Assembly (NCBI GenBank): GCA_026122225.1
Contig: JANEZZ010001854.1
Span: forward strand, 62,001-126,000
Origin: Heloderma charlesbogerti
Lineage: Eukaryota > Chordata > Lepidosauria > Squamata > Helodermatidae
Length of the DNA: 64,000 nt
Direction of reading: 5' to 3'
Shown here: positions 1 to 59,875 of the stretch, in pieces
How the letters are laid out: the number at the start of each line of letters is the position of its first letter
How positions within the stretch are numbered: position 1 is the stretch's first letter
Made by a program: the position numbers and the translations under genes
The notes under the pieces: model-generated
Databases searched by the model: none
What the model was told of the DNA's origin: nothing
What the model saw: only the letters and a program-made list of their open reading frames with translations

Positions 1-2440
1 CCTCCCCAAGTTCAAAAAGTTTTTTTTACCATGCAGCATGGACAACTGGTTTAAAAAATTAAAGTCCAAAGCAAACATGCTTAGGCACACAAAACTACTT
101 GAGTGAATATTTGGATTCAATCCATAGTCTCTCACATTAGAAAGGATCACTGTTAGCGTTAGGTGATAGTGTTAATGTTAAGCAAAACTTGTCTTGCTTT
201 TTTAAATGATGGGTTAATTTATGCTGAAATGACACGGAAAATCATTTTACAAGGACAATATATTTAGAGATATATTCATTTGAGACAATAGTAGCTCTGT
301 TGGATCAGCTTAGTTTCTGTATAGTCATGAGTCCACTTGCAAAGTTTACAACTAAATCGTAACATTGGCAACTAGCAAACTTTATAACGTACATGGTGCC
401 TTACCCAATGTGGGCAATCAGAACATTTACTGGAACAATTGCATATGGACACTGAGTCTACAATCCTAAGCACTCTTACTAGTAAGATCCATTGAAATCA
501 GTCACATTTACTTCTGAGTAAACTTGCTTAGGCTCACGCTGTTATTTTTGCTCTCTGCAGAACAAGTCTTGACCTCTGGGAGATAATATATGCTACATCC
601 ATTTCAAGCCAACTTGAGTAGGCTGTACCAGATTTTATGCTTTTCCTGGGCTTGGCTTTGGCATCATATGTCACACTGGTACCGTTTCACAGGGTGAGAC
701 TCTTGCACTATACTAGTACAGAGTGTCCTGTGGCAGGGAGAAGTAAGGAAAGGGAAAGTGGATGAGACTGATCTACAATCAAAAGGGTTTGTCTCAGAGC
801 TCCAAGAAGCCCATGAGGGGCATTAAAGTGCAATCACCTCCTCTCTGGGACCCTGGAAGTCTTTATGCTCACAAAAAATCGTTGGTAGAGTGAATTCACA
901 CATTCACATTGAACGTCAGTGATGAGTTGCATGACCAAACCGGGTTTCACATATTGAAGAATACAAAAAAGAGCTTTCTTTGCAGAATTGTTTTGGTTAA
1001 AAATCAACACTACACAGTAATTTTAATCTGAGTCAGTTCATACATTCAGGGTCTAGTTCATACATTTAGAGATTGCACATGTATGCTTATTGGATGTGTT
1101 CATACGTGGATACATTCCACATCAAGTTCACATCAGCAACATTAATATTGAGCAAATGACTTGGTATTGTCTTTGGAATTGCCATCACAGATCAAACAGA
1201 ATAAAGGCTTTCATATGACCTCAGACACAATGCTTTTTTAATGGATTCCCTGTGGCACTGAACAATGAACCTACATGTATGAATCAGTTTTTAAGTGACT
1301 GGAAATTATTCATAACAGCCACTTCCATAGGAGAGAGTTCCCCAGCAGAATTACAGGATCAGGCTTCTCATTACTTGGGCCTGTGTTGATAATTTGGCAA
1401 GTAATTAATTAAAACCAGTTATAAAAGATGTATTGCACTTAAGTTCTATCGAAGTCAAAGAGAACTGAATTAACTGAGTACCTTTAAGACTCTCCTTTGA
1501 AAATGAAGCAATAGTGGACCAATATTAAAGTATAAACTCATCATCAACAAATAGATACCACCCCTATCTATAAAATTGTGACGATGTCTTAGAGAGACTG
1601 GGTAGCACTGATTACTGGAGGAGTTTATGAAGAGATCATACAGTCTAAATACAGTATTTAGACTACTGGGGTAGTCTACAGCTGTGTACCGATTTTAGCT
1701 TGCAAGAAATGTGAAGGAGGTATCACACAACCACAGTTGCCCACAGAACACACACTTTCATTTTTTCCCCATCCTGCTGTTGTTTTTGGTCAAACAGATT
1801 TTGCAGGTTTTTAAACTGCTTCAAAAGTCAACAAAACTTGTTTAACCAGAGATGCTAGCAGGACAAAAATAATGATTCAGCAAGAACGGCTGTCATACTG
1901 AATAACTACCACCTATGCAAAGTTCATTTGATTATTAAGTAGTCCATTATTAGCATCAGCTATATTTTGGCACAGAGCACTGATTTTACAAAATAATGGC
2001 TTTCAAAATGCAAAACCTCTCTCATATCTCATATTAACAGCCAGGATTGAAAATAGTGTGCAGCCACATTTGCTACCTAACTTAATCCCTTTAATGCACT
2101 TTTGTTGGTTTCCTAATTCTTGCCATTTTCAGGGATTTAAAGTAACAAAACTCCCCAAACCCATCAGGTTATAGGTGTTAAGTACTAGTAGTAGATAGCC
2201 AGGAAGATTCATGTCAACAAGAAGAGGGTTCACATGAACCCCCCTCATGCACTGAAAGCATGCATAATGGGATCGCACTGTTGCACTGACTAGCCCCATT
2301 CCTTGCTGCCATTTGCTAGCCGTGCCCCACTGCCAACCACATATTCAGCAGCTGTGTGAAGCAGCACCTTGCACATACCCTCCATGTGAGGGGGAATCCA
2401 GGGCCAATCAGGATTCCACCTGCATGGAAGAGCCCTATGT
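1..2440. other. Downstream flank of ITGAV, no gene seen
   Basis: AT-rich non-coding sequence. No exon-like stretch with conserved protein content was recognised on either strand. A degraded repeat copy lies near 470-540. In human the next gene downstream of ITGAV is FAM171B; nothing resembling it was seen here. Confidence 0.6.
470..540. repeat. Interspersed repeat, 'ACTCAGAAGTAA' type, degraded
   Basis: The motif cacatttacttctgagtaaac with nearby caatcctaagc resembles copies at 3530-3610, 8286-8372 and 45303-45405. All share a core related to ctcagaagtaa, a 'caatgg' box and flanking 'cctatgcat/gcatagga' arms. Confidence 0.5.
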
Positions 2441-2646
2441 GCATACATAGGAACCTAGGAAGATGCCCTTATACTGAGTCAGATCACTGGTCTGTCTAGC
2501 CCAGTACTGTCAACAGTGACTGGCAGCAGGTCTCCAGGATTTCAGGAAAGATTCTTTCCTAGCTCTACCTGGAGATGCCAGGGATCAAGCCAGGGACCTT
2601 CTGCTTGCAAAGCAGGTACTCTACCACTGAACTACAGACCCTCCCT
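2441..2646 (-). mobile_element. tRNA-derived SINE
   Basis: Read on the minus strand it starts with a tRNA-like head (pol III A-box-like tagttcagtggtagag and B-box region), then 'ctttgcaagcagaaggtccctgg'. The tail is ctgactcagtataagg. It is the same family as copies at 28248-28440, 42846-43030 and 55857-56066. Confidence 0.8.
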
Positions 2647-3529
2647 TATTACATCTGTTTGTGCTTAGGGCTGCTGCCCATGGCTACTAAATGTGCCTCC
2701 AACAAGGAACAGCGTTAGCCAGCAGGACTCTCTGACCCCCTCATGCATACTTTCAACAAGTGAGGAGGATCGTGCAAACTGCCCTATAGTCACAAAGTCT
2801 TGACACAAATGCAGACACGTTCTCATCTTACCTCACCTCTGCATGGTCACTTGAATGGAATAAAACTGTTCTGTGAAACAAACTTGTTAACAAAAGTTTC
2901 TTAAGTGTTTCCAAAGTACCAAGATCCTTGAGCCACCTTTCTAAGATGCAGGAGGGACAGGGGAAAGAAGTAAACTCAAGGTCCAAAGAAGCACCCAGCC
3001 ATTGTTTCATGAACAGCCACCACCATGCCACAAGGCAAACTTGGGAGAATTCCAAATGTACACCTAGAAGAGCTCTCTGGATTGTAGCATTTCAGTATTT
3101 GACTTTTGGGGGCTTGATCAGTGGATGTTGCCAGTGAATCAGGTATTACATCTTATATTTAACCTATAATATTCGCAGAGGCCTTTGTGTATATCACATG
3201 ATCTTATAATTATTTCTACTACATCTTTTAAGCCCCGCCCCCCCCCCCCAAGCAGACTTAAAGGAATACGATTTTTGCTGCCGAAGTAATTTCAGGATTA
3301 TCTATTAGATGGGAGGCAACTGCATCAATTTAAGTTTATCCACTGAGTACATTAAACTGTGGGTAAAACAAATGCATGTCTATATTCACCTAACAGTTAC
3401 TAATATAAAATGGATAACAGACTGCTACTTAATATACCATGTGGAAATATATGCATTTGCTTTTTGAAATATACTGCATAATGCTGAATACAGTTAACAA
3501 CAAACTCCCAGTCTGATTGAGAACTCAGT

Positions 3530-3610
3530 TTAGGCTGCAATTCTATGCACACTCTGGCAGAAAGCCCACTCAACAAGACAGGACTTACTTCAGAGTAGAC
3601 TTGCATACAA
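3530..3610. repeat. Interspersed repeat, 'ACTCAGAAGTAA' type
   Basis: The sequence ctgcaattctatgcaca ... gacttacttcagagtag is a copy of the family also seen at 8286-8372 and 45303-45405, here in the opposite orientation. It may overlap the distal ITGAV 3' UTR. Confidence 0.55.
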
Positions 3611-4851
3611 CTGTACTGTTGAGAGGGAGGATAACTTCACTGACAGCTATGTTTAAATATGGGGCAAAATAATATTTTGTATTTGAAGGGGTCCTGTTCT
3701 TTGCACCTTTTGATGGATTGGGTTCCATTTTGTACAAAATATATATTCTTTATGAAAACATGTTAACTGTAAAGGACTTATCACTGTAAAGGAACATTTT
3801 CTTTTGCCTAATGTGGTGAACTTTTTTCCCTTTAAAAATATTTACATACAGTACAAGCTCATTCCCCTGAATGGCCTGGGAGATATCCAAGAAAGAGGAC
3901 CTTTAAGTAAACTAGAGTGCTATTTACATAGAGTTACAGTGTCATTGGCCTATATGGAAGAACACAGTGTCAATGTGGTAGGCCAAAAGTATTAAATAAC
4001 TCAAAACAGAAAGTGATAGAGTCTACTGCATTTTGCAATGGAAGTTTATGCCTATAAAACAGGATCTTTCTTTAGTACCGTATCTGTAAGAAAAGTGTTA
4101 CGCTGAGCCACAACAGTTCTCCTTATTGTCTTGAAGCTGTTCACACATGTATACTCATCACCTGATAAACTGCAGTGTCAAGTGACAGTCTGAATGCAGA
4201 TAGAGCTTTTTCATCTCTTCACACCACTTCAAACCCAATGTTTTTCAGTGCCAGTTCATACATTCAGCTACTGGTTATCAAGTATACAAGTATACAGTAA
4301 TCAGCAGCAGAAAAATAAAGTGATGTATGTGCATGTGTGAACTAGGCCCAAGAACAACACTGGAATTCAGTCATTTTATAATTCTCCTCTTACGCAAAAT
4401 ACAGAAGAATATTAGGAAAGCAGGTAAAAGTTCTCAGTGATTTAGAAACACATAAATTTGATAAATGGCCTTTGATAACTGTGGCACACAGTGCTTTTAT
4501 AGTCCCAATCGATAGTTGTTTTATTTCTATACAAAGGCATACCCTTACAATTTCCTAGTAAATAACCATATGACACTTGGAAGAAAAAACCAAGTGCTTA
4601 AGTCCAAACCTTAGAACTCAGCTTTTCAGTCACCCTTTTGTGCTTGGCCTCAATGGTCTCTCTTCGCCATAAAAGCTCTTCGTGAGAGCTCTTGAATTCC
4701 TGGACAACTTTCTCCCCTGAGCTTTAGGCTTCCTTGCATAGAGCAAACCCTGGCAACATTCCCAGAAAACTTAAGGTTACGCTTCACAGCCTCTGAAGAC
4801 CATGGCAACACACTCATTCATTGTCATGTTATAAATCAGCCTCTAAGGCTC

Positions 4852-4857
4852 TTTATT
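4852..4857 (-). terminator. Candidate polyadenylation signal AATAAA
   Basis: AATAAA occurs on the minus strand about 1.58 kb after the ITGAV stop codon (ccaataaagagc context). It is one of several canonical hexamers in the presumed 3' UTR, and none can be preferred with confidence. Confidence 0.35.
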
Positions 4858-5610
4858 GGTAGGCAATTCAATGGGCTACATACCTACACATTTCCTGCAA
4901 GCTATTCTGGAAGAAAGTTCATTCCCTCCGTTACTCCACTGCTTTCAGCTACAGAAGATTTGTAAAATGCACACTGCAATTTTTTTTTCAGAGTTTTACT
5001 TTTTGATGACACTATTTAGAACTTGGCAAATCTCCTGGCATAAAAGCCATGGAGTGGGAACAATGTGCAGTCACAATGTCCAAGAGAGAGTTCCAATAGA
5101 AACAGCATCACGCTGACCCTTTGTATCCCCCAAAGGGTCACAGTTAGGACTGTGTGACCATTACCATCACCTGTCTACTCCCTTCTTCCCTTCATTCTAA
5201 ACTGGGATTTATTTATTTACATATCTGCGAATGTAAAATCCAGTATCTGGTTGGTACAGGATGTATCCTCTTCAGCTTTATTTTGAAGGAGGAGAATTCT
5301 ATTCCTAAGGTTGTGGAGAAGAACAGACAATTGTGGGACATGTCTGATGAAGGGTCATAGTTTAGAGTGGGGCAGAGCTGGATGGTAAAAGGGTGGCCTT
5401 TACTGCTCTGTACAGCTTCCTAACGCTTTCAATAGTTACAATTACATCTCATTCAAGCATCTTCTTCCTTCCATCTATTCCCCTTCTTGTTTGTCCTCTG
5501 ATAAACTTAGTTTGGCTAGAAAGAATTGCATTATGTTTGAAAACCTGGATTTTGAAAAGCAGAATTAAATTATGCAAAGTAAAGACAAAGCAAATATATA
5601 ATTTACATAA

Positions 5611-5616
5611 TTTATT
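5611..5616 (-). terminator. Candidate polyadenylation signal AATAAA (proximal)
   Basis: This is the nearest canonical hexamer noticed downstream of the stop, about 0.8 kb away (cagaataaattatg on the minus strand). Use here would give a short 3' UTR isoform. Confidence 0.3.
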
Positions 5617-6434
5617 CTGAATTCAGAACCTGGGTTTACATGCACAGAGTTTGAAATGTCTTAAGTGCAGAAGACACAAGAAAGACTAGAAATGGTATCA
5701 AAAAATTGTGTGAATCAATCAATTCCTGACGCTACATAGAACTGGGATATTAGTGCCTAGAAAATGGGCTAATGATCTCCCATAAAAATCTGGAAGCCAA
5801 AGTGCATCTTCCATATGAAAGACTCTATGAAGTGGACAGCAATTCCTTACATGGATACCATACTACAGTGACACCATAGTCCTCTTCTATGATAGGCTTA
5901 TTGACAACTGAAGCAGATCTGTGCAGTAATCCATTGTACGTTTTGTACAATTAGGTATTTCTAGAATGAAAATGTAGTGCCGGGTAAGTACTTAAAAGAG
6001 CAGGTGAGTACCTTGGAAAAGTCCAGCTGGGAAGGTTCAACAGCAGGTCTTCAATTAGTGTCCATGTAGTTCATTAAACAGATGTAGTAGCTGCAGGTTT
6101 ACAAACTCTGTAGCATTTCAAGTTCTACCAATCAATAAACTTAAAAAACAACAACAAAGGCTTTTGCCTTCTGGAGCTGGATATGCAAAATTGTGGCACT
6201 AAAGTATGCTCATCAGTGCACATGTATTAGTCACATATGTGAACATGATTAATAGGAGGGAAGCTAAAATATATTGCTCTCATTTTGCAGTTAACCGTAG
6301 ACTATTGTCAATGCCACAAGACACTTGCAGTGCAGTTCTGGACTGTCTGCCCCTCACGGGCAAAAATACACATTTTAAAAGGAAGATGTTGACCACTCTA
6401 AACCTTTTGGTAAATGACACAGCTAAAACACTGC

Positions 6435-54140
<47,706 letters not shown>

Positions 54141-54291
54141 CTAAAAGACAAACAATTCAGTTCGGTACTGTAAAAATGCCTTTGGAATGTTGCAGCATCT
54201 AAACACCTCAATGAATGCTGTCATGTCTGAAGTATGTTGGTCCCACGGAAAAAGAGATCTAGGGCTGATTAACAAATGATGTGTATATTCA

Positions 54292-54294
<3 letters not shown>

Positions 54295-54335
<41 letters not shown>

Positions 54336-54357
54336 CACACACACACACACACACACG
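54295..54357. repeat. (AT)n(AC)n compound microsatellite
   Basis: About 17 AT units followed by AC units, in intron 2, 155 bp upstream of the exon 3 acceptor in gene orientation. Likely polymorphic. Confidence 0.95.
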
Positions 54358-54536
54358 CATGCGCATCAGTACTTTTCTCCTATCTTGATTTCTGCACACT
54401 TGATGACTTTCATGCTGAGTTTGTGAACTGGTTCCATTGAAAGATACTGTGGTCAAGGCGATGTGAGATGACGTCGATGTTCTTTCTGTGGTGTCTGACC
54501 TGTGATGGTTCATTCATAAATGTAAAGCACACATTC

Positions 54537-54900
54537 TGTCAGGATGGACACTGAGCCCATAGAATCCCAGAGTAGTTCTGATTCTGAGGAAGAGCAGTCG
54601 CTCCTGGGAGAGGCGCGTGCTCCTTTTTCCCAGGGCCAACAGCTGATGGAGATTCCTCCCACCAGCATTTCTAGCTTAGATAGCAGTCCTGGGAGTGACA
54701 GCGCGCGGGAAGCAGACCTGATGGACACGCAACGCCGACGCAGAGAGCGGCGCCAAATGGAGGGCGCAGAAAGGAGGTGTAGTGCCCGGTTGGCGTGCAA
54801 ACAACGGCTGTGCCCAGAGGATCCAAGGGAGAAGGGGAGGGACTCTCCCTAGTCCTTAAGTTCAGGGGTCTGCCAGTAATTCCCTTTCAAACGGGGACCA
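54537..54900 (+). mobile_element. LTR-like element, partial copy (left inverted arm)
   Basis: A 364-bp arm starting TGTCAGG and ending at ggggacca. It matches 55070-55433 in reverse complement with no length difference. It contains a 102-codon frame (54544-54852; MDTEPIESQSSSDSEEEQ at the start). It abuts the inner end (54904) of the opposite-strand copy after three bases. Confidence 0.8.
54544..54852 (+). CDS. 102-codon frame in the left inverted arm, unknown product
   Basis: A mirror copy of the frame at 55118-55426, open over the same length. Differences include GEARAP for GEERAP, DTQRRR for DAQRRR, and KQRLCPED for KQQLRSED. Function is unknown, and it is probably not a host gene because it lies wholly inside a repeat arm in an intron. 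Confidence 0.3.
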   Translation: MDTEPIESQSSSDSEEEQSLLGEARAPFSQGQQLMEIPPTSISSLDSSPGSDSAREADLMDTQRRRRERRQMEGAERRCSARLACKQRLCPEDPREKGRDSP

Positions 54901-54903
54901 GGC

Positions 54904-55433
54904 TGTCAAGGGCTCCTTGGAGGCCTCTCTCAGTCTAATCCAGTAGCCAAGTCCAGACACAGACAAAGGGATTCTTTTCAAAGCTTTATTCCTCTTTTAC
55001 AACTTAACAACTCTACTGTTAGCAACTAGATATGAGCAGCAGAATACCTATGACCTAAGTTGGAACAGTTGGTCCCCGTTTGAAAAGGAATTACTGGTAG
55101 ACCCCTGAACGTAAGGACTAGGGAGAGTCCCTCCCCTTTTCCCTTGGATCCTCTGAGCGCAGCTGTTGTTTGCACGCCAACCGGGCACTACACCTCCTTT
55201 CTGCGCCCTCCATTTGGTGCCGCTCTCTGCGTCGGCGTTGCGCGTCCATCAAGTCTGCTTCCCGTGCGCTGTCACTCCCAGGACTGCTATCTAAGCTAGA
55301 AATGCTGGTGGGAGGAATCTCCATCAGCTGTTGGCCCTGGGAAAAAGGAGCGCGCTCCTCTCCCAGGAGCGACTGCTCTTCCTCAGAATCAGAACTACTC
55401 TGGGATTCTATGGGCTCAGTGTCCACCCTGACA
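54904..55433 (-). mobile_element. LTR-like element, complete copy (530 bp)
   Basis: On the minus strand it runs from TGTCAGG (55433) to CCTTGACA (54904), so it has TG...CA ends with a short inverted repeat. It has an AATAAA at 54985-54990 followed by a 3' segment, as expected for U3-R-U5. The outer flanks are cattc and catta, a possible 5-bp target duplication with one mismatch for the whole two-arm structure. An LTR is the best fit; no primer-binding site or gag-pol was found. Confidence 0.6.
55118..55426 (-). CDS. 102-codon frame inside LTR-like element, unknown product
   Basis: The frame is acidic at the start (MDTEPIESQSSSDSEEEQ) and basic later (QRRRRERHQMEGAERRCSA). No family was recognised. 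The inverted copy at 54544-54852 keeps the same frame with about six residue changes. This suggests that the two arms are young or that the frame was under some constraint. It may be a piece of a retroelement gene or a chance frame within an LTR. Confidence 0.3.
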   Translation of the reverse strand: MDTEPIESQSSSDSEEEQSLLGEERAPFSQGQQLMEIPPTSISSLDSSPGSDSAREADLMDAQRRRRERHQMEGAERRCSARLACKQQLRSEDPREKGRDSP

Positions 55434-55856
55434 CATTAATCAAAAGTGTTGATGTTACCCATAGTCAGCCTGCTTGCCAGCAAAGACCTGAACCAAGTGT
55501 CATCTATTTAATGAAAGGAGGCATCTTATGGAAATCTTCTCATGAAGATGGAGCAGCACAATAGAAGCTGCACTGAGCTCTCTGGGACCACCGATAATGG
55601 ACAAAGCTCAAGTCCCATTGAATCCAATGGGTCTCCTCTAAGTATGACTAAAACTGGATCCAAATCAAGGTCTCTATGATCTGAGGAAATGGCTCCAGTT
55701 TCCAGGTCCTCATAATCTTGGAGTAATTGATCCTCATAACATGCTCACAATGTTAGGAATACAGGAAGCTGCCTCAGACCAGAGCAGACTAGTTCTCTGT
55801 GAGGAGAACTATTCACGAGATAAACTACTGTGTCTCCATGAGAGATGTTCACTATG

Positions 55857-56066
55857 TTAGGAGCATAAGAAGCTGCTTCAGACCAGAGCAGACTAGCTGT
55901 CCATCTAGCCCTCTACTCTGACTGGCAGTGGCTCTCCAGGGTCATAGGCAGAAGTCTTTCCTGTCACTTGCTACCTGACTCTTTTATCAGGAGATGCTAG
56001 CGACTGAATCTGGGACCTTCTGAATGCAAAGCATGTGCTCTACCATGGGACTGTGCTCCCTGCCAA
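55857..56066 (-). mobile_element. tRNA-derived SINE, with a partial copy just upstream
   Basis: gcataagaagctgcttcagaccagagcagactagctgtccatctag...gactggcagtggctctccagggtcat...gggaccttctgaatgcaaagcatgtgctctacc. A shorter relative (caggaagctgcctcagaccagagcagactag) begins at about 55763, so the region holds one and a half copies. In intron 2. Confidence 0.75.
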
Positions 56067-57839
56067 TAGGGGAGTATGTCTTAGCCAAATTATTTAGGGC
56101 CAGCCCTCCCATTAGGCTGCGTAAATCTCCTGCCTCAGGCGGCGGAACACGAGGGGTGGCAAATCGTGCCCCCCTCCCTGCCAGAAAGGCCCACCACTGC
56201 CTCAATGGACTCACTTTCCTGCTACAGGGTTTCCAAGAGCAGCCAGCTGCTTAATCTCTTGCTCTGAAGGAGTCCACTCATGCAGGCTGTCTCCAGGGCC
56301 ACCTTGTCTACCATGCTTCATAGTGAGGCCAGACCCCTCCTCAAAGTGAGGGATGCAGGGGGAATAGGGTGCCAATGGGGCAAGGAGTGGCCGCATGCAT
56401 CCTCCCGCCTGAGGCAGTGGAGCATCTTGTACTGCTGCTTAAATTATTACACATATTATGAAAATGTCCTTCTAAATATGACTGATTAATTGCTGCTGCT
56501 AAGGGAGGAGAAATCACTCAAGAGGTAGTGACCGCCCCTCCTCAATGAAAACAGGTAGGGCCTTGAAGCCTGTTCGAACTCTGTATTTGTTGGAAATCTG
56601 TATTCCTTTTAAGACACCACAAGACTCGTGAAATACTTTCGGAACCTTGGCCAAGGAGGAAGACATCTGGATGACTCACCAACTACATCGGCTTGACTCT
56701 TTGCAAACTTGCTCCAGAGATTAGCTTCTATTTTAAATGAGCTTCATTTGTTTAACAGCATCACTGTATTGTGACTAATTGCAGCTCTACTTCATTCCTG
56801 ACTAACAATGAGCATGCATGCCTGTGCTGGCAAGTGCAATTATAAGTGGCATTATATTCTATGTATTTATTTTATGAAAATATTGATATCCCAGTTTTGC
56901 CCTCTCCTCTCAGGACAGGTCACAACGTCAACTAAAATACTATACAGCCCAATAAAGACTACGCACACACAAAAAAACCAGAGCTGAAAACCAGAAGCCA
57001 AATATTAAAATCATGGGGGGCGGGGGGAGAGGAAAACAAGTTGTGGTTTTGGTAGCACAACAAAATGGCACTAAAAGTGTGTGTGTGGGGGGGGGGCGAT
57101 TAGCTGTTCTGAGGTAGGGAGTTCCACAACTTTTGTTGGAAAGTCTGCAGTATCCATGCAAGATCTTTGTTTTAGCTCTAAACATCTATGCCTAGGAAAT
57201 GAAATCTGTATAAAATGTAACATTTGGATAAAAACAGCCAGAGGTCTGTGCGTTGTCTATTATTAGATACAAGCTAACAAAAGATTCCTGATGACAGATC
57301 CATATTATAGTTGCAAGCAATGGTAAAATGTAGGACGGACAGAGAACCAGTTGACAAAATTCTGGAAGCATCCTTCCTTTGTATTAAATTGAAAATATGA
57401 ATAAAACTTGTTTTAAATGGGAAAGGTATGCCTGGTAAACCTCTCATACGCACACCTTTGAGATCTCTTTCACTCCTTCTCCACTGCACTGGAGAAGGGA
57501 TGACATCTCTTTTTCTGGCAGGGCTCCTGCGCCTATATCACAAGCAAGCAGAAATTCAATAGGTGAAGCCTTCTCTATTGCTACATCACCTGGCAGGGTG
57601 AAGCTCTGCCTACAGAACAGCTGTGCAAGGCACAAGAGCACTGCCAGAAAAGAATGTGACAAACTTCCCTTGGAGGCATGCAGCAACCCCTTAGGGTAAA
57701 TACAATTTCTCAAAAAGCCCCTTGGTAATCTTTAGGCACTTAATTCAGCAACCACTTGCATTCACTGATTGGGGTACCCACCTAATATGTGAAATCCTGG
57801 AACAGATGGACACACACAAAGCCCTGGGTTTTCTTAGTT

Positions 57840-58960
57840 AGCTAATTCATTATTTGTTAATTAAAAGATTTCTAACCTGCCTTTCAGGGCATAAGCCTCC
57901 CAAGATGGCTTACAACATTTTTATAGAAATATAAAACAATGTAAATACATATAAACAATCCCACCCCAAACTGAAAAACAGCATTTAAAAGAGAGAGTTC
58001 CAAACGTGTGTTGTCCCTACCCGCCCATCTGATCAACCTTGATGACGGGCCAGCCAGCAGGGCCTCTAAGGCCCATCCTAGGGCCTGGGCAGGGTCATAT
58101 AGGTACAGGTGGTCTTTCAAATCACCTGATTCCAAATTGTTCATGACATTAAAAGTTATGAGCAACACTTTAAATTTCCAGAAACAAATAGGCAGCTAAT
58201 ATAACTGGTATAGGATCAATATAAAACACCTCAAACACCTGGTCCACACAAGCATCCTGCATTCTGCTGCATTCTGTACCACTTGAAGCTTCTGAACCAT
58301 CTTTAAAGGCAGCCCCACGCAGTGTGTGCTGCAGATGAAGATCAGCAGGCTTCACCACTTCTATCCAGATCAGAGGGTTTCACAACCACAGTACTTCCAT
58401 CTTATCCAGATTAAGTTTCACCTTGCTTGCCTTCATCCATCTCAAAACTGCTGCAGTTTAGGATTTCCACTACCCCCCTGTGATTAGAAGATGGAAAAGA
58501 GAGGTAGAGCTACATATCATCTGCATGCTGATGACACTTCAGCCCAGCCTCTGGATGATTTCTCCCAGTGGATGTAGATGTTCAAAAAGCATGAGGGCTT
58601 TTTAAAAAAACTTTTTTTTTAGCTTGACTAAAAAGCATGTCGACATTTGCCATCATGTAGATGTTAAAAAGCATGGGGGAGAAAGACAGAACCTTGAGGC
58701 GCCCCAAAGGCCAATGGCCATGAGGTGGAACAGTAGTCCACCAACACCACCTTCTGGACCCACCTCTCCACAAAAGACCAGAGCTGCCATAACTCGATGC
58801 CTCCAAGTCTCATCTTGGATAAATGGTCCAGAGGGATACCATGGTTGATATTTTCGAACGCTGCTAAAAGGTCCAGAAGTACCAACAGGGGTTGCACTCC
58901 CCCTTCCATTCCAAGTCATCCACCAGGGTGACCAGGGCAGTTTATTCTCCCAAACCCAGT
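57840..58960 (-). mobile_element. CR1/L2-clade LINE relic with reverse-transcriptase core
   Basis: Minus-strand frames at 58582-58919 read LLVLLDLLAAFENINHGIPLD (motif A), then KVVLVDYCSTSWPLAFGAPQG (motif B). FNIYM and a decayed HADD-like motif C (about 58520-58530) follow. The 3' end lies near 57850-57930 (gccatcttgggaggcttatgccctgaaaggcagg). Heavily broken. In intron 2. Confidence 0.8.
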
Positions 58961-59875
58961 ATACAACAGATCTAAATAACCAGTGTCATCCACGACTGCC
59001 TGGAGTCCAGAAGACACCACCCACTCCAAAACCTTGTTCAAAAATTGTAAATCTCACACTGTCGATCTCTACTCATACTTCTCTGGATGCAACCCAGTGA
59101 GTTCAGTTGGATATTCTCAAGTGAGCGAGCAGAGCTGCAGCCTTACGTTATCTGCCTGTGAAGATCCTTTGTACAGAATGCAACGTAAGGCAAAGCCATC
59201 TCCAAGATTATACAGACGTTGCTAAATACTGCTATCATTATGCACAGAGGGCAATGATTAGAAGCATCTTTCCCATGAGTCAGCAGCTCCATTGTTACTC
59301 AGCAGACTGCTTGCAACTAGTCTAAACTCCTTTGTATGCTATCCACCTTGTAAGGAAATCTCTGCCTTTTTAGGTGTATTATTGCTTCCTGATCAGGAAA
59401 TCCCGGAGTAACAGATTTCCTGTCTCTGCTGGCAGCAAGAACAAAGAACAACTGGTTTAATATCTTACTAGGATTTTATGTCCATGTGGCAGAAGAGTGC
59501 TTGAAGGTCTGCCACTTTGCATTGTACACTGTCATGTGTACAAAACTTCTAGAAAGAGGCTGCTCGGTCCCTTCATAGACAGGATGCGGGGCTGACCATC
59601 TCATCGAATGTTAGGGTTTTTTTAATTGATAAAATGTTATTTTTACATTCACATAATTTGCTGTATTTGATGCTAAACATTTATTCATCTTGCAGTCCTA
59701 CTGTTTTCAGGCGTGGTGCTAGGTAAGAGGGGCCCCTGTGCAAAGTACTTCTGCCTCCCCCAAGTGCCACCCTAGCACCCCCTGACAGCCCCCCACCCAC
59801 CCCAGTGAGCTTACCGGGGAAAAGAGAGCAGGAGAGACGCCACTGTAGTCACTCAGCCTGGTGCTTCCCAGATCT

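Larger units (their letters stand above)
4500..6434 (-). other. ITGAV: ITGAV 3' UTR (3' limit uncertain)
   Basis: This is non-coding sequence directly after the ITGAV stop. AATAAA motifs on the minus strand lie at 5611-5616, 5278-5283, about 5208-5218, 4852-4857 and 4520-4525. The human 3' UTR is roughly 3 kb, so the transcript may extend below 4500. The choice between the candidates cannot be made from sequence alone. No open frame here looks like a protein. Confidence 0.6.

Noticed and set aside
2560..2650. Functional tRNA gene at the tRNA-like SINE heads (also 28258-28311 and 42960-43030)
   Set aside because: Only A- and B-box-like motifs are present; no cloverleaf with paired acceptor and anticodon stems could be built, and each head continues into a SINE body.
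54544..54852. 102-codon frame as a functional host gene
   Set aside because: It lies wholly in one arm of an inverted repeat with TG...CA ends inside an intron. It is listed as an unknown frame in a mobile element instead.
57444..57713. Possible ITGAV exon 2 (minus-strand frame contains SPIEF, like human QPIEFDATG)
   Set aside because: The surrounding residues do not match (no VGAPKANT, no KCDW), and there is no donor in the needed phase after PIEF. A five-residue match is expected by chance.
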